Shown one piece after another: positions 16,142 to 25,200 of a stretch of DNA of 42,470 bases. The stretch lies in contig JAFSUT010000048.1 in the NCBI GenBank assembly GCA_017445085.1, positions 1 to 42,470 of the forward strand. Direction: 5' to 3'. The notes under the pieces were generated by a model. It was not told where the DNA came from. It saw only the letters and a list, made by a program, of their open reading frames with translations, and did not search any database. The translations under genes and the position numbers were made by a program. Source of the DNA: Clostridia bacterium. GTDB taxonomy: Bacteria; Bacillota; Clostridia; Oscillospirales; CAG-272. Position 1 is the first letter of the stretch; each line of letters opens with the position of its first letter.

Positions 16142-17314
16142 TCAGAGGAGTTTCAAAATCGCCTCATAGTTGCGTTTGCAGTTTTCACGGTCGTTAAAGG
16201 TGAAAAAAGCATTGATGCGGCGGAGATAATCCTCTTCTATCACAGCACCGCGGGAGAGGATCTCCCGCAGTTCCTCGAGGACTTCGCCCTCGGTCTCTAC
16301 GACCTTGCCAAATCCGTCGCGCCGGTAGTCAAAGTAGCCCGCGCCGTACTGCTGCGCACGGAACTGTGCCTCGTCAAACTGATAGTGTACCATCGGCTTG
16401 CGCATATAGGCGTAGTCGAAAAAGACGCTGGAATAATCGGTCAGGAGCACGTCGCTGTCAATAAGCAGCGCCTGAACGTCGTTATGTTCAAAATCCGCAA
16501 TTTTGACGCGCGGGTTTTCGGTTGTGAAGCAATCGAGAAACTTTTGCACCTCGTAGTGTGGATAAAATATGAGTTCGTAGTCGTATTCGTCCAGCAGAGT
16601 TTTGAGTCCCGCACTGTTTAACAGACTGTTGTAGATTTTGAAATACGCGCTCTGCAAAAAGGTCTGGCGACTGCAACTGCGCAGGCGCGATCTCCAAGTC
16701 GGCATAAATAAGATCTTGCGCGTATTTTGCTCGTTCTTTTGCAGATTGTCATATCGACAAAGCCCCGTGAGCACGAGAACCCCCGGTTTGTACCCGTAGT
16801 TGCGATCGATATATTCAAACTCCGGTACTGCCGAACAGACAAACATATCAATATGTGTGCGATCGGCGTGGCAAAAGTTGATGTCGTCCTTGATGATGCC
16901 GTGCTGCAAAAAGATGTTTTTGCCGCCACGCCGCGGAATCCACTGATAAAACTTATTGAAAAAAAGGATGTCCGGCGTATAGCCCTCGATATGCGTGCTG
17001 ACGCGCACCGCCGCGAGGATATACGCGAGATAGTGCGCAAAGGTGCCGTAGTCGATCACCCTGCCAAGCGCCGCCACTTTTGCGCGGTCAGGCGAATCTT
17101 TGGAGATGATATACGCCGCATTGATCTCCGGATGCTCTTTGGTGATGTACTTAAAAAAGTGATAAGCGTTGTCTCTTGCGTCCGTGCCGCGCTCGGATAC
17201 GATCCACAAATCGGCATACTTTTTACTGCGCCAAACAAATAAAGACGCCGCCGCCGCGCACAGCAACATACAGACAAAGCGTGCAAATGCAAAAATTCTT
17301 TTCAGTTTATACAC
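16142..17314 (-). CDS. CDP-glycerol:polyglycerophosphate glycerophosphotransferase-like (TagF/TagB family)
   Basis: The 390-residue protein has an N-terminal hydrophobic segment (about 8-28) and the CDP-glycerol glycerophosphotransferase domain (PF04464 type). Typical motifs are FLQHGI, LTGLCRYD, ILFMPTWRSRL, YPHYEVQKF and SDVLLTDYSSVFFDYAY near residues 290-310. It should transfer glycerol phosphate (or a related polyol phosphate) from a CDP donor onto a teichoic-acid-like or capsular glycan. The start is GTG with AGGGGGAT nine bases upstream. It lies 54 bp downstream of a GGDEF gene in the same direction with no terminator or promoter seen between, so it probably belongs to the c-di-GMP operon. 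Confidence 0.88.
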   Translation of the reverse strand: MYKLKRIFAFARFVCMLLCAAAASLFVWRSKKYADLWIVSERGTDARDNAYHFFKYITKEHPEINAAYIISKDSPDRAKVAALGRVIDYGTFAHYLAYILAAVRVSTHIEGYTPDILFFNKFYQWIPRRGGKNIFLQHGIIKDDINFCHADRTHIDMFVCSAVPEFEYIDRNYGYKPGVLVLTGLCRYDNLQKNEQNTRKILFMPTWRSRLRSCSRQTFLQSAYFKIYNSLLNSAGLKTLLDEYDYELIFYPHYEVQKFLDCFTTENPRVKIADFEHNDVQALLIDSDVLLTDYSSVFFDYAYMRKPMVHYQFDEAQFRAQQYGAGYFDYRRDGFGKVVETEGEVLEELREILSRGAVIEEDYLRRINAFFTFNDRENCKRNYEAILKLL

Positions 17315-17346
17315 TGAAATATCCCCCTATCCCTGTGATTTCCCAT

Positions 17347-17366
17347 GCACACGGAATCGCACACGG
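17347..17366. repeat. 8-bp direct repeat with 12-bp period before the TagF-like gene
   Basis: GCACACGG occurs at 17347-17354 and again at 17359-17366, separated by AATC. It occupies the 54-bp gap between the GGDEF gene stop and the CDP-glycerol transferase start. It could be a protein-binding site or chance. Confidence 0.5.
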
Positions 17367-17368
17367 GG

Positions 17369-18709
17369 TTATACGGTGGTTTTGAGTCGTTCCTTGTCGA
17401 GATACATCATTTTGTCTGCTTCCTCAAATATCTGATGCAGCGAGACCTTGGTGACATCTTCGGCGCAGTAATAGCCGACGGCGACTTTGACCCCCTCGCG
17501 CTTGATTTCTGCGGAAAAAGCTTTGATATACGCCTCCGCCTCATGCGCATCCCTACCGCACAAAAACGCCGCAAATTCATCACCGCCGATGCGGAAACAG
17601 TTTTTGGCGTCCCCCTCTCCAAAGGTGCGGGCGATACAATCTGCGGAAATTTTCAGCAGTTTATCGCCGTCCTCGTGTCCGTGCGTATTGTTCATCACGC
17701 GCAGGTCGTTGACGTCAAATACAAAGAGTGTGACTTTACCGCCGGCTGTAAAGAGTTTTTTACAGAATATATTATACGCCGTGCGGTTGCCGAGCCCGGT
17801 CAGGGCGTCGGTCTCAGCGGAGACACGCAATTTTTCCACCAGCGCCGCATTGTCCGAAAGCAGTTTGTTGTACGCGGTGGACAGCGCCTCCGTCTCTTCC
17901 AGAAAGAGCGGCATTTTGATGGATTTACCGCTGCGGATGTTGTCGGACGCCACAGCGATCGGATGAATGACGTTGATATATTGAAAAGCCGTCATAAATA
18001 CAATCAATATCGTCAAGCCGAAGATACTGATTTGCAAAAGATGCGCATAGTACTCCACTTTTTGTGTCAGGAGCAGATACTCTTTTTCCGCATCCTCCTG
18101 CACTGCGTCCAAAAAGCGGCTCGTTCCGTTGGTAATCCGGCGCTTCATATCCATATATTCCCGATCAAAAAGTATGGTACGTGCCTTGTCCTTCATATCC
18201 TCGACAGAGAGCGCCTTGTCCTCCTCCGAAAGCGTCACGCCGCTCACCTCAATGGGGAGCACCTCCTCCGGGATATCATAGGCGAGCGACGTCAGCCGCA
18301 TAGAATAATACTCTCTGTCCATCAGGCGGATGGAGCAGTTCATGGACGCGTCAATATACGCGGCAGCTTCTTCGGTCGCTGTGATCTTGGCAAGCATGGT
18401 CATCGCCTTATCCCGGTTTCTGTCTTCTTTTGCTTCTTTGAAATAATTACGGAGATGCTCGATATACCCCGTCTCCGCAAAGAGGCGCACTTCTTCGGTC
18501 AGGGTGTGTGAGCCTTGTGCAAGCCCGGTCGCAATGTCGGTATACTTCATGTGTCGTGCAGAAAGTTCAATGCTCCTTTCATTATAGTGCCGCTCCTGCA
18601 CCGCAAAGCCAATCATCAGGGCACAAAACAAAAGCATCAGTCCCGAGATGATCAGCATAATGATTTTCAAATTGAATTGCCGTTTGCCAATTGCACGATT
18701 AAATTGCAT
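17369..18709 (-). CDS. Membrane diguanylate cyclase (GGDEF)
   Basis: The 446-residue protein has two membrane segments (about 16-37 and 226-247) flanking a roughly 190-residue helical sensor domain. A short juxtamembrane linker and a complete GGDEF domain follow: DALTGLGNR (301-309), FDVNDLRVMN (331-340) and RIGGDEF (373-379). It should make c-di-GMP. No RxxD inhibitory site is seen at the usual position before GGDEF, so feedback control may be weak. I choose the ATG at 18709 because GAGGCG lies ten bases upstream; an in-frame TTG at 18733 has no site. It follows the HD-GYP gene by 44 bp on the same strand. Confidence 0.9.
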   Translation of the reverse strand: MQFNRAIGKRQFNLKIIMLIISGLMLLFCALMIGFAVQERHYNERSIELSARHMKYTDIATGLAQGSHTLTEEVRLFAETGYIEHLRNYFKEAKEDRNRDKAMTMLAKITATEEAAAYIDASMNCSIRLMDREYYSMRLTSLAYDIPEEVLPIEVSGVTLSEEDKALSVEDMKDKARTILFDREYMDMKRRITNGTSRFLDAVQEDAEKEYLLLTQKVEYYAHLLQISIFGLTILIVFMTAFQYINVIHPIAVASDNIRSGKSIKMPLFLEETEALSTAYNKLLSDNAALVEKLRVSAETDALTGLGNRTAYNIFCKKLFTAGGKVTLFVFDVNDLRVMNNTHGHEDGDKLLKISADCIARTFGEGDAKNCFRIGGDEFAAFLCGRDAHEAEAYIKAFSAEIKREGVKVAVGYYCAEDVTKVSLHQIFEEADKMMYLDKERLKTTV

Positions 18710-18753
18710 AGATATATTCGCCTCGATGAACAATGATAAATCATAAAGAATTT

Positions 18754-19761
18754 TTACAAATTTTCAAGTTGTCTTGTAAGACTTGCCAGTAGTTTTTCGG
18801 AAAAAGCGCCGCATTCTCCATCCATAATCATACGATAAGCCTCACTTCGCATGATCGCCGGTTTATACACGCGCTGTGATGAGAGCGCGTCATAGACGTC
18901 GGCAATCGAAACGATCTGCGCCGTAATGGGGATATCGTCGCCGCGCAGTCCAAACGGATAGCCGCCGCCGTCATAGCGTTCATGATGACAGAGCGCGATG
19001 TCTTTGCACAAATCGGCATACGCGTTTCCCCAAATGCCGCGCGCCTCTTCCAAAAGTTTGCAGCCGCGCGTGGTATGGGTCTTCATAATCTCAAATTCCG
19101 CAGGCGTGAGCCGCGCCGGTTTTAACAGGATAGAATCCGGAATGACGATTTTGCCGATGTCGTGCATCGCACTGGCAGAAACGATATCTTCCACATCACG
19201 ATCGGTCAGCCCGTACTCCGGATAGTGCGCTTGCACATCTTTTGCGATCATCTCCGTCAGATGCCGCACACGCCGGATATGCTCGCCGGTCTCGGGATTG
19301 CGCGCCTGGATGGCGTCGCCGAGCAGGTGCGTGATTTTCTCCTCCGTACTCTGCCCCGGCGCCTGCTCCTCAAAGACGGAATCGCCGGCATTTTGCACGC
19401 AAGATGCCGCGGCAATTTTGGCAAGGACCGTCGCTCTGTCATACGGCTTAAAAACAAACTCGGGGAATCCCGCGTTAAACAATTGCAAAAGATCGTGAAT
19501 ACCGTCAAACGGACAAGCGACAAAGAGCGGAACGTTGGTATATCGCGGATGCGTTACAAACCGATGGATCTTCTCCGCATCGTTTTCAAAGACCGACATA
19601 TCCACAACGACCGCACAAAGAGCACCGTTGCCCGTGATCAGCATTTGATGGAGTGCCTGCAAATCATCCACCGTAAGCACCGTATAAGTTTCTTCCAAAA
19701 TATATTTGAGTTCCGTACGCGTTTGCGCATCCCGGTCGGCGATCAAAACAGTGGCGTTCAT
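18754..19761 (-). CDS. Response regulator with HD-GYP c-di-GMP phosphodiesterase domain
   Basis: The 335-residue protein has an N-terminal receiver domain (about 1-120; acidic D9/D11, likely phospho-acceptor D54, K105) and a C-terminal HD-GYP domain (about 140-335). Diagnostic motifs are HIRRVRHL, MHDIGKIVIPD (H200, D201), MKTHT, CHHERYDGGGYPFGL (GYP 267-269) and SIADVYDAL. It should hydrolyse c-di-GMP when phosphorylated by a kinase that is not nearby. AGGAGG sits eight bases before the ATG and a strong promoter lies upstream. It heads an apparent operon with a GGDEF enzyme and a CDP-glycerol transferase, so synthesis and breakdown of c-di-GMP are encoded together. Confidence 0.93.
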   Translation of the reverse strand: MNATVLIADRDAQTRTELKYILEETYTVLTVDDLQALHQMLITGNGALCAVVVDMSVFENDAEKIHRFVTHPRYTNVPLFVACPFDGIHDLLQLFNAGFPEFVFKPYDRATVLAKIAAASCVQNAGDSVFEEQAPGQSTEEKITHLLGDAIQARNPETGEHIRRVRHLTEMIAKDVQAHYPEYGLTDRDVEDIVSASAMHDIGKIVIPDSILLKPARLTPAEFEIMKTHTTRGCKLLEEARGIWGNAYADLCKDIALCHHERYDGGGYPFGLRGDDIPITAQIVSIADVYDALSSQRVYKPAIMRSEAYRMIMDGECGAFSEKLLASLTRQLENL

Positions 19762-19804
19762 TGGCGTTCCTCCTGTTCAAAGCACGATTCTTTTATATTT
19801 TAAT

Positions 19805-19834
19805 ATTATAGCATATAAGCAGAATTTTTGTCAA
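19805..19834 (-). promoter_or_regulatory. Promoter of the HD-GYP/GGDEF/TagF-like operon
   Basis: On the minus strand, TTGACA (19829-19834) and TATAAT (19805-19810) are separated by 18 bp. Both hexamers are perfect consensus. The predicted leader to the ATG at 19761 is about 35-40 nt. Confidence 0.8.
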
Positions 19835-19911
19835 GCGTGACTATATTTTTACTTCAAAAATTGTGAAATTCGTGTAAAAAATGTTGTTTTTCACTTCTTT
19901 TTGCAAAAAGT

Positions 19912-19941
19912 TTATATCCAGTTTAGAATGGAGAGTATAAT
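19912..19941 (+). promoter_or_regulatory. Likely promoter of the plus-strand GGDEF gene
   Basis: A perfect TATAAT lies at 19936-19941. The best -35 candidate (TTATAT, 19912-19917, 18-bp spacing) is poor, so an activator may be needed. The position argues against translation starting at the in-frame ATG at 19901. Confidence 0.5.
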
Positions 19942-19978
19942 ATACGCTTACAAAAATCAAAAGAGGCGACCCCCTACC

Positions 19979-20857
19979 ATGCATTTCTCTCAAAGCGCAA
20001 CATCGGAAAACAAAAAAAGCACCATCTTTTTGCAGATGCTCGGCACCTTTTGCGGCATGTGCGTTTTAAGCGCCATCGTCATCCTGTTTAAGATCCCCAA
20101 CCCCAATATGATCCTGATCTCGGGTCTGGTCCTGTCCACATCGCTTTTCGGCTACCCGTCAGGCAGTCTTGCCGCACTCGTGATGGTCGGCTACTCCATG
20201 TGGTTTTTCTCTACCGACCACTGCTTTTTTAGATACACCGCCGTCAACGCGCAAAAAATCGCCGTCATTCTCCTCGGTGTCATTTCAAGTCTCTTTGACG
20301 TCGGTGAAGTCAAACGGCGGCAAATGACCGCCATGCGCGCACTGAAACGTGCCAACGCCGAGTTGACGGCGGACAACAAGGAGCTGAAAAGAGTTTCCTC
20401 CACCGATGAGCTGACCGGGCTCGGCAACCGGTATTCCCTGCGCCGCAAATTCAAAAGTTATATCGGCAAGCCCCTGTGCGTGATGATCGCCGACATCGAC
20501 AATTTCAAAGAGATCAACGACCGCTTCGGTCACAAGATCGGTGACGATTTTTTGGAAAAGGCAAGCAACGCTCTCACATCCGTGTTTGGTCGGGAGGCGT
20601 GCTACCGCTACGGCGGCGATGAATTTCTCATCATCTGCGCGTCGATGCCGCCGGAGGTACTGCAAGAAAAATTTGAGGACGTGCAGACACGCTTTGCCGC
20701 AAAGGACGATCGTTTTACTCTCTCCGCCGGCTACGTCTGCGGCATAGCGGACAAGGAGCCCGACCTGCGGCAGATGATGCATCGGGCGGACGCCTATCTG
20801 TACGCGTCCAAAAGCAATGGCAAAAAGCGCCTGTCGGGCAGCGACTTTGTTAAATAA
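19979..20857 (+). CDS. Membrane diguanylate cyclase with short N-terminal membrane sensor
   Basis: The 292-residue protein has about three to four membrane segments in residues 21-107, a short coiled-coil linker (about 115-140) and a full GGDEF domain: DELTGLGNR (143-151), ADIDNFKEIND (171-181) and YGGDEF (211-216). It should produce c-di-GMP. No RxxD inhibitory site is seen before GGDEF. The ATG at 19979 is preferred because GAGGCG precedes it by ten bases and the -10 box lies between it and the earlier in-frame ATG at 19901. It is divergent from the HD-GYP operon, so the two share a regulatory region. Confidence 0.9.
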   Translation: MHFSQSATSENKKSTIFLQMLGTFCGMCVLSAIVILFKIPNPNMILISGLVLSTSLFGYPSGSLAALVMVGYSMWFFSTDHCFFRYTAVNAQKIAVILLGVISSLFDVGEVKRRQMTAMRALKRANAELTADNKELKRVSSTDELTGLGNRYSLRRKFKSYIGKPLCVMIADIDNFKEINDRFGHKIGDDFLEKASNALTSVFGREACYRYGGDEFLIICASMPPEVLQEKFEDVQTRFAAKDDRFTLSAGYVCGIADKEPDLRQMMHRADAYLYASKSNGKKRLSGSDFVK

Positions 20858-20893
20858 ATGACCGCGCTTCCCCCTTCGCTTTGATAAAAAAGC

Positions 20894-20926
20894 GCACCGA
20901 CTTTCCGTAAAGTCGGTGCATTTTTT
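20894..20926. terminator. Bidirectional terminator between GGDEF and LtrA-like genes
   Basis: GCACCGACTTT (20894-20904) pairs perfectly with AAAGTCGGTGC (20909-20919) around a CCGT loop. T7 follows on the plus strand and AAAAAA precedes on the other side, so both convergent genes can use it. Confidence 0.85.
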
Positions 20927-20932
20927 TATGTA

Positions 20933-22066
20933 TCATAAAGATTTTTCGTTTTGACGGCTGAACGCCCGCAAGAGGAAAAACACGGTGAATACGTACAGCA
21001 CGCTGATGAAAATGTTTGCGTACATCGCCGTGCGAAAGACAAACATCAGCACCGCAAAGCCCACCGAGGCAAGCGCGGCGGGCAGCGCCGTTTTGCGGCA
21101 GTACTTCATCTCGGGTTTGGCAAAGAGGAGGAGCAGGAACATACAGCCAAACAAGAGAAGAAAGGACGACACGAGCAGCACCGTCTTCGGCAGGAGGCGC
21201 ACCTCTTCATCCCGCATAAATTCCAGCGCGGTGGTGAGGTTGTTCATCCCGAAAATGAGAAAGATATGGAGCAGCATATATCCCATCCCCGCCGTCTTTT
21301 TCTCGCGGTCGATGATGCGGTCATACAAGAGTTCGTAGCACAGGAACAAACCGACGACGATGAGAAAGCACATCCCCGAAAAATAGATCGAGGAGACCGT
21401 CAATCCGCCCTCAAAATACGAGGCGATGGCGATGATCATCTCGCCGAAAGTAAATACAACGTACAACATGGCGCGCTCACTGAGGTGCATAAAATCCACG
21501 CGGTCGCCGCGCGTGTTGCCCGAAAGCAGACACGTGGCAAGGATGCCAAAGAGAATGGCAACGCCCGCAAGCTGCACGCCGGTGTACGCAAAAACGGGGA
21601 TCGCAATGAGGATGAGCGCCGCCTCACCTGCAAGCGCAAAAAACAGTCCGCGCACGGTCTTTTTCTCCGCCGCGTCCTCTGCTTGGCGATACACCGCCGC
21701 ATACTGTACCGCGATATTGAGGAGGATCAGCGCCCACGCGATATGATACTGCGCCCCATCGTTTTCCCGGTGCAGGCGCATCCCCTCGCCGAGATAGTAG
21801 AGGAGATACATATTGACAAACATAAACAGATGGTCGCGCAGACTGTTTTTGCCGTACATATTGGTGTAAAAGGTGGAAAAACACCAGATCTGGATGATCG
21901 CAAGCCCGCAGAGCACGTAAGCGAGAAAGACGGGCGCCGCGACAAATCCGTTTTCGATATTGTGGAGGAGCGAGTTGTTGCGCCCGATGATATACACAAA
22001 GATCAGGTCGTAGATCAGTTCAAGATACTCGACCTTTTTTTCTTCTTTTTCCGGTAGTAAAGCCAT
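20933..22066 (-). CDS. Low-temperature-requirement A (LtrA)-like membrane protein
   Basis: The 377-residue protein is polytopic with about ten to eleven membrane segments. KKVEYLELIYDLIFVYIIG near the N-terminus and HLSERAMLYVVFTFGEMI in the middle match conserved positions of the LtrA family (PF06772). The biochemical role of the family is not established. GGAAAGGAAAT precedes the ATG. It has its own promoter and terminators on both sides, so it is an isolated gene between the c-di-GMP block and the surface-protein gene. Confidence 0.8.
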   Translation of the reverse strand: MALLPEKEEKKVEYLELIYDLIFVYIIGRNNSLLHNIENGFVAAPVFLAYVLCGLAIIQIWCFSTFYTNMYGKNSLRDHLFMFVNMYLLYYLGEGMRLHRENDGAQYHIAWALILLNIAVQYAAVYRQAEDAAEKKTVRGLFFALAGEAALILIAIPVFAYTGVQLAGVAILFGILATCLLSGNTRGDRVDFMHLSERAMLYVVFTFGEMIIAIASYFEGGLTVSSIYFSGMCFLIVVGLFLCYELLYDRIIDREKKTAGMGYMLLHIFLIFGMNNLTTALEFMRDEEVRLLPKTVLLVSSFLLLFGCMFLLLLFAKPEMKYCRKTALPAALASVGFAVLMFVFRTAMYANIFISVLYVFTVFFLLRAFSRQNEKSL

Positions 22067-22119
22067 ATTTCCTTTCCCTTTCCCGAAACGTTTTCGGCAA
22101 AGCGCCGTATCCGCGGCAA

Positions 22120-22148
22120 ATTATAGCACAATCGGCAAAAAAACGCAA
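22120..22148 (-). promoter_or_regulatory. Promoter of the LtrA-like gene
   Basis: On the minus strand, TTGCGT (22143-22148) and TATAAT (22120-22125) are spaced 17 bp apart, between the surface-protein terminator and the LtrA-like gene. The predicted leader is about 47 nt. Confidence 0.6.
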
Positions 22149-22165
22149 GGGGGGCGCGACGATCA

Positions 22166-22202
22166 AAAAGGGGGAAAACCTCTGCGAGGTTTTCCCCCTT
22201 TT
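22166..22202 (-). terminator. Terminator of the giant surface-protein gene
   Basis: A perfect 17-bp stem (22166-22182 with 22186-22202) closes on TGC. In minus-strand reading, CCCCCTTTTT follows the loop, a GC-rich stem with a U tract. It begins about 30 bp after the stop codon. Confidence 0.9.
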
Positions 22203-22234
22203 GCCGATGGAGTTGTTTTGCGCGTCAGCGCAAA

Positions 22235-25200
22235 TCAGTTCCAGGACTCTTTGCCGTCTTGTACGGTAAAGCTGTGCGTGTTGCTTGCCTCGATCATATC
22301 AAAGTAGTACCACTTTGATGTATCTTTCGGATCGGTAAAGCTGCTGATCTTACCGGCGTTTGCAAGGACATACGCTTCGTCAGCGGCACGTCCGGTCATA
22401 CGGTTGACGACAGCCGCCACTTCCGCACGCGTGATCTTGCCCTGCGGCGCAAAGGTGCCGTCGGTATAACCTTCGACCCAGCCGTAAGCCGCCGCCGTTG
22501 CGATATTGCCGTATGCCCAATAGGTTGCCGGCACGTCGGAGAACTCCGCCGTACCCTTGTGCGCCTTTGCCATACGCGTGGCGATCGTGGAAAACTCGGC
22601 GCGGGTGATGCTCCGCATCGGCTCAAAGCGATCGGCGTCGACCCCTTGGATAAAGCCGAGGCTTGCCAGCGTATTGACTGCCGCTGCATACCATGCGTCC
22701 TTCGCAACGTCGGTAAACTCTGCGGTGATCGTCACGTCCTTGTTTTTCAGCAAACGATAGAAGATCATCGCCACTTCGGCGCGCGTGATATTGCCCTGCG
22801 GCTGTACGCTGCCGTCCGCATAGCCGGAAATGAATGCGTCGTGCTTGTTGCAGATCAGCCAATCCGCAACGCCGGTCTCTTCCGGCGACAGGCGCACCTT
22901 GCTGAACGTTGCGTTTACCGTAACTGCGCCGGCAGGCATATTCACCGCATAGTTGCCGTTGGCATTTTTGGTGACGGGAAGTTGATTTCCGTTGATATCG
23001 GTGACAACGACGCTCTTGACCTGATAGCCTTCTGCGGGCGTTACCGTAAAGGCGACCTTTTCACCAGCCTGCGCCGTGGTCCGGTCGGCTTTCACGCTGC
23101 CGTGTGCCGCGGCCGCCACCGTGACCGGATACTTCTTGACGGTGGGGATGATGATCCCGCCGCCGCCACCGCCGCCGGTGGTGTAGGCTTTTTCGGACTT
23201 CAGGTAGAAGACGTCGCCTGCCGCGGCGGAAACCGCCGCCGCAGTATCAACGGCGTCACCTGCGAACTTGGCGTCGTTCTGATACCAGCCGCTCAGCGTA
23301 TATCCGGTCTTTTTATACGCGTCGGTGCCGGTAAAGGTCATATTTTTGCTTGCCGTTGCATTTGCCTTGTCGATCGTCGGTTGTTTTTCGCTAAGCGGAA
23401 CTGCCGCAAAGTCGATCGTCGCGGCAACCGTCGCGGCGTCCGTATCCAAAATACCGTAGCCGACGGTTTTTGTACCGTCCATAAAGGTAACGTAGTTGAC
23501 GTGTTCCTTGAGCGTGAAAACGTCGGTGGTTTGCGCCGTGCCGGTGATCGTACCGGCGACCGCCGCGCTGACGACCGTATCGGCGGCGTCAAACCAACCG
23601 TCAAACAGGTAGACGTCGTCGGTATCGGCATAAGTGGTCTTGACGGCGCCGGTGTATGCGTCGCCGCTTTGTACCTGGACTTTTGCGGCGTCCTCGGTCG
23701 GGTAGACGTACGCAGCGGCAAGATCGATCTTACCGAAGATCATACGCGCATAGCCGAGGTCTTCCGCCTCTGCCGCGGTGCCGTTTGTGGTAACGACGCG
23801 CACGAGTTTTGCATATTCATACGTGGGATAGAGGCTGTCGCCTTGCGCGAGCCCCGCCATCGTCTTTGCCGTGCCGTCGATCACCATGCGCAAAGCGCCG
23901 GTCTTATACCACGTATCGGCATAAGTTTTGAGGAGATCAAAGCCGGTCTTGACCGCAAACGCCGTATCTTGCGTTGTCATATCGGCGGCGTGGTTTGTGA
24001 CAAAGGTCACATTGGTAAAGTCCATCGTCGCGGGCGAAGCGCTGATCGCGTAGCCCAAAACGTTGGAATCGTCTGCCGCGGCGTCGCTACTACGAATGAC
24101 GACGACGTCGTCTGTAAAGAGCGCGTAATAGTCCGCCGCGCTGACCGTCCACGTAAAGGTCACGCTGTCAAAGACGTCGGGGTCTGCCGCCTCTGCATTT
24201 TGCATACCCGTCAGCGCGCCGTCGCGCCAGAGGGCGATATCGACCGTGACGACCGTGCCGGGCAGCAGTTTTGCGGGATCAAAGAAGACCGTATCCGCCT
24301 CGGTATCCACGGAAACGCTGTTGAACTGCCCCATCTTGTTTGCGCCGAGCTTGATCTGCTTGCGCATCTCCGCGCCGCCGTTGATCACGCCGTCCGCATC
24401 GGGCGCCTGATACTTCAACACAACGTCGCCTGCGGCGTCCGCGGTGTACGCGGAGGTATCAAACAGGGTCTTGTAGTTGATATAGACGTTATCGTTTGCG
24501 CCGTCGATCAGGGTGCTGTCGGTCGCGCTTGTCACCGCCTTTTCGACCGAGAGGTTGGAAGCATACGCTTTTGCGGGCGCCTCGACCTCCTCATGGTCGC
24601 CGAGGAGATTGCCGCTGTAGGACTTGATGACCGGAACGATCGCAACGGCATAGTTTTCGCCCAGCGTGCAAGCGCCGGTGCGAAGCTCAAAGAGGAAGGT
24701 GCTGCCGCCGGTCTGATCGTTTGCCGCCGCAAGAGTCGTTGCGGTATAGCCGGTCAGCGTGCCGACGTCCGCGCCGTTGACCTTGCGCAGATCCAGCCAC
24801 AGCGCGTTTTCAAGGTGATTCATCCCCGTTTCGGCAGTCGCCTGGGTGTTGAACGTCCCCATTTCGTTTGCCGTATCGGCAAGCAGTGCCGCAAAACTCG
24901 GGATCGGGGCGGTCGCATTCTCGGTCGTCTTGTAATCGACCGCCGGATCGCCGACCTTGATCGCAACGATCTTCACGTCAGAAAGATAACTGTCCTGCGG
25001 GATCGTAAACTCAAATTCCGCGCTGTCGCCATTGGGGTAAACGGCAATGTACTGATAGCTCTCGGCGCCGTCCGCCGTCTTGACAACGCCGCCGGAGCGG
25101 TTGACAAAGGCAGAAGGAACGGGGCGTGCGTTGAGCTGATCGAGCGGCAGGAGCAAATCGTAGTTGTTGCTGTTGCCCTTGACGCAGAAGCGCATCATGT

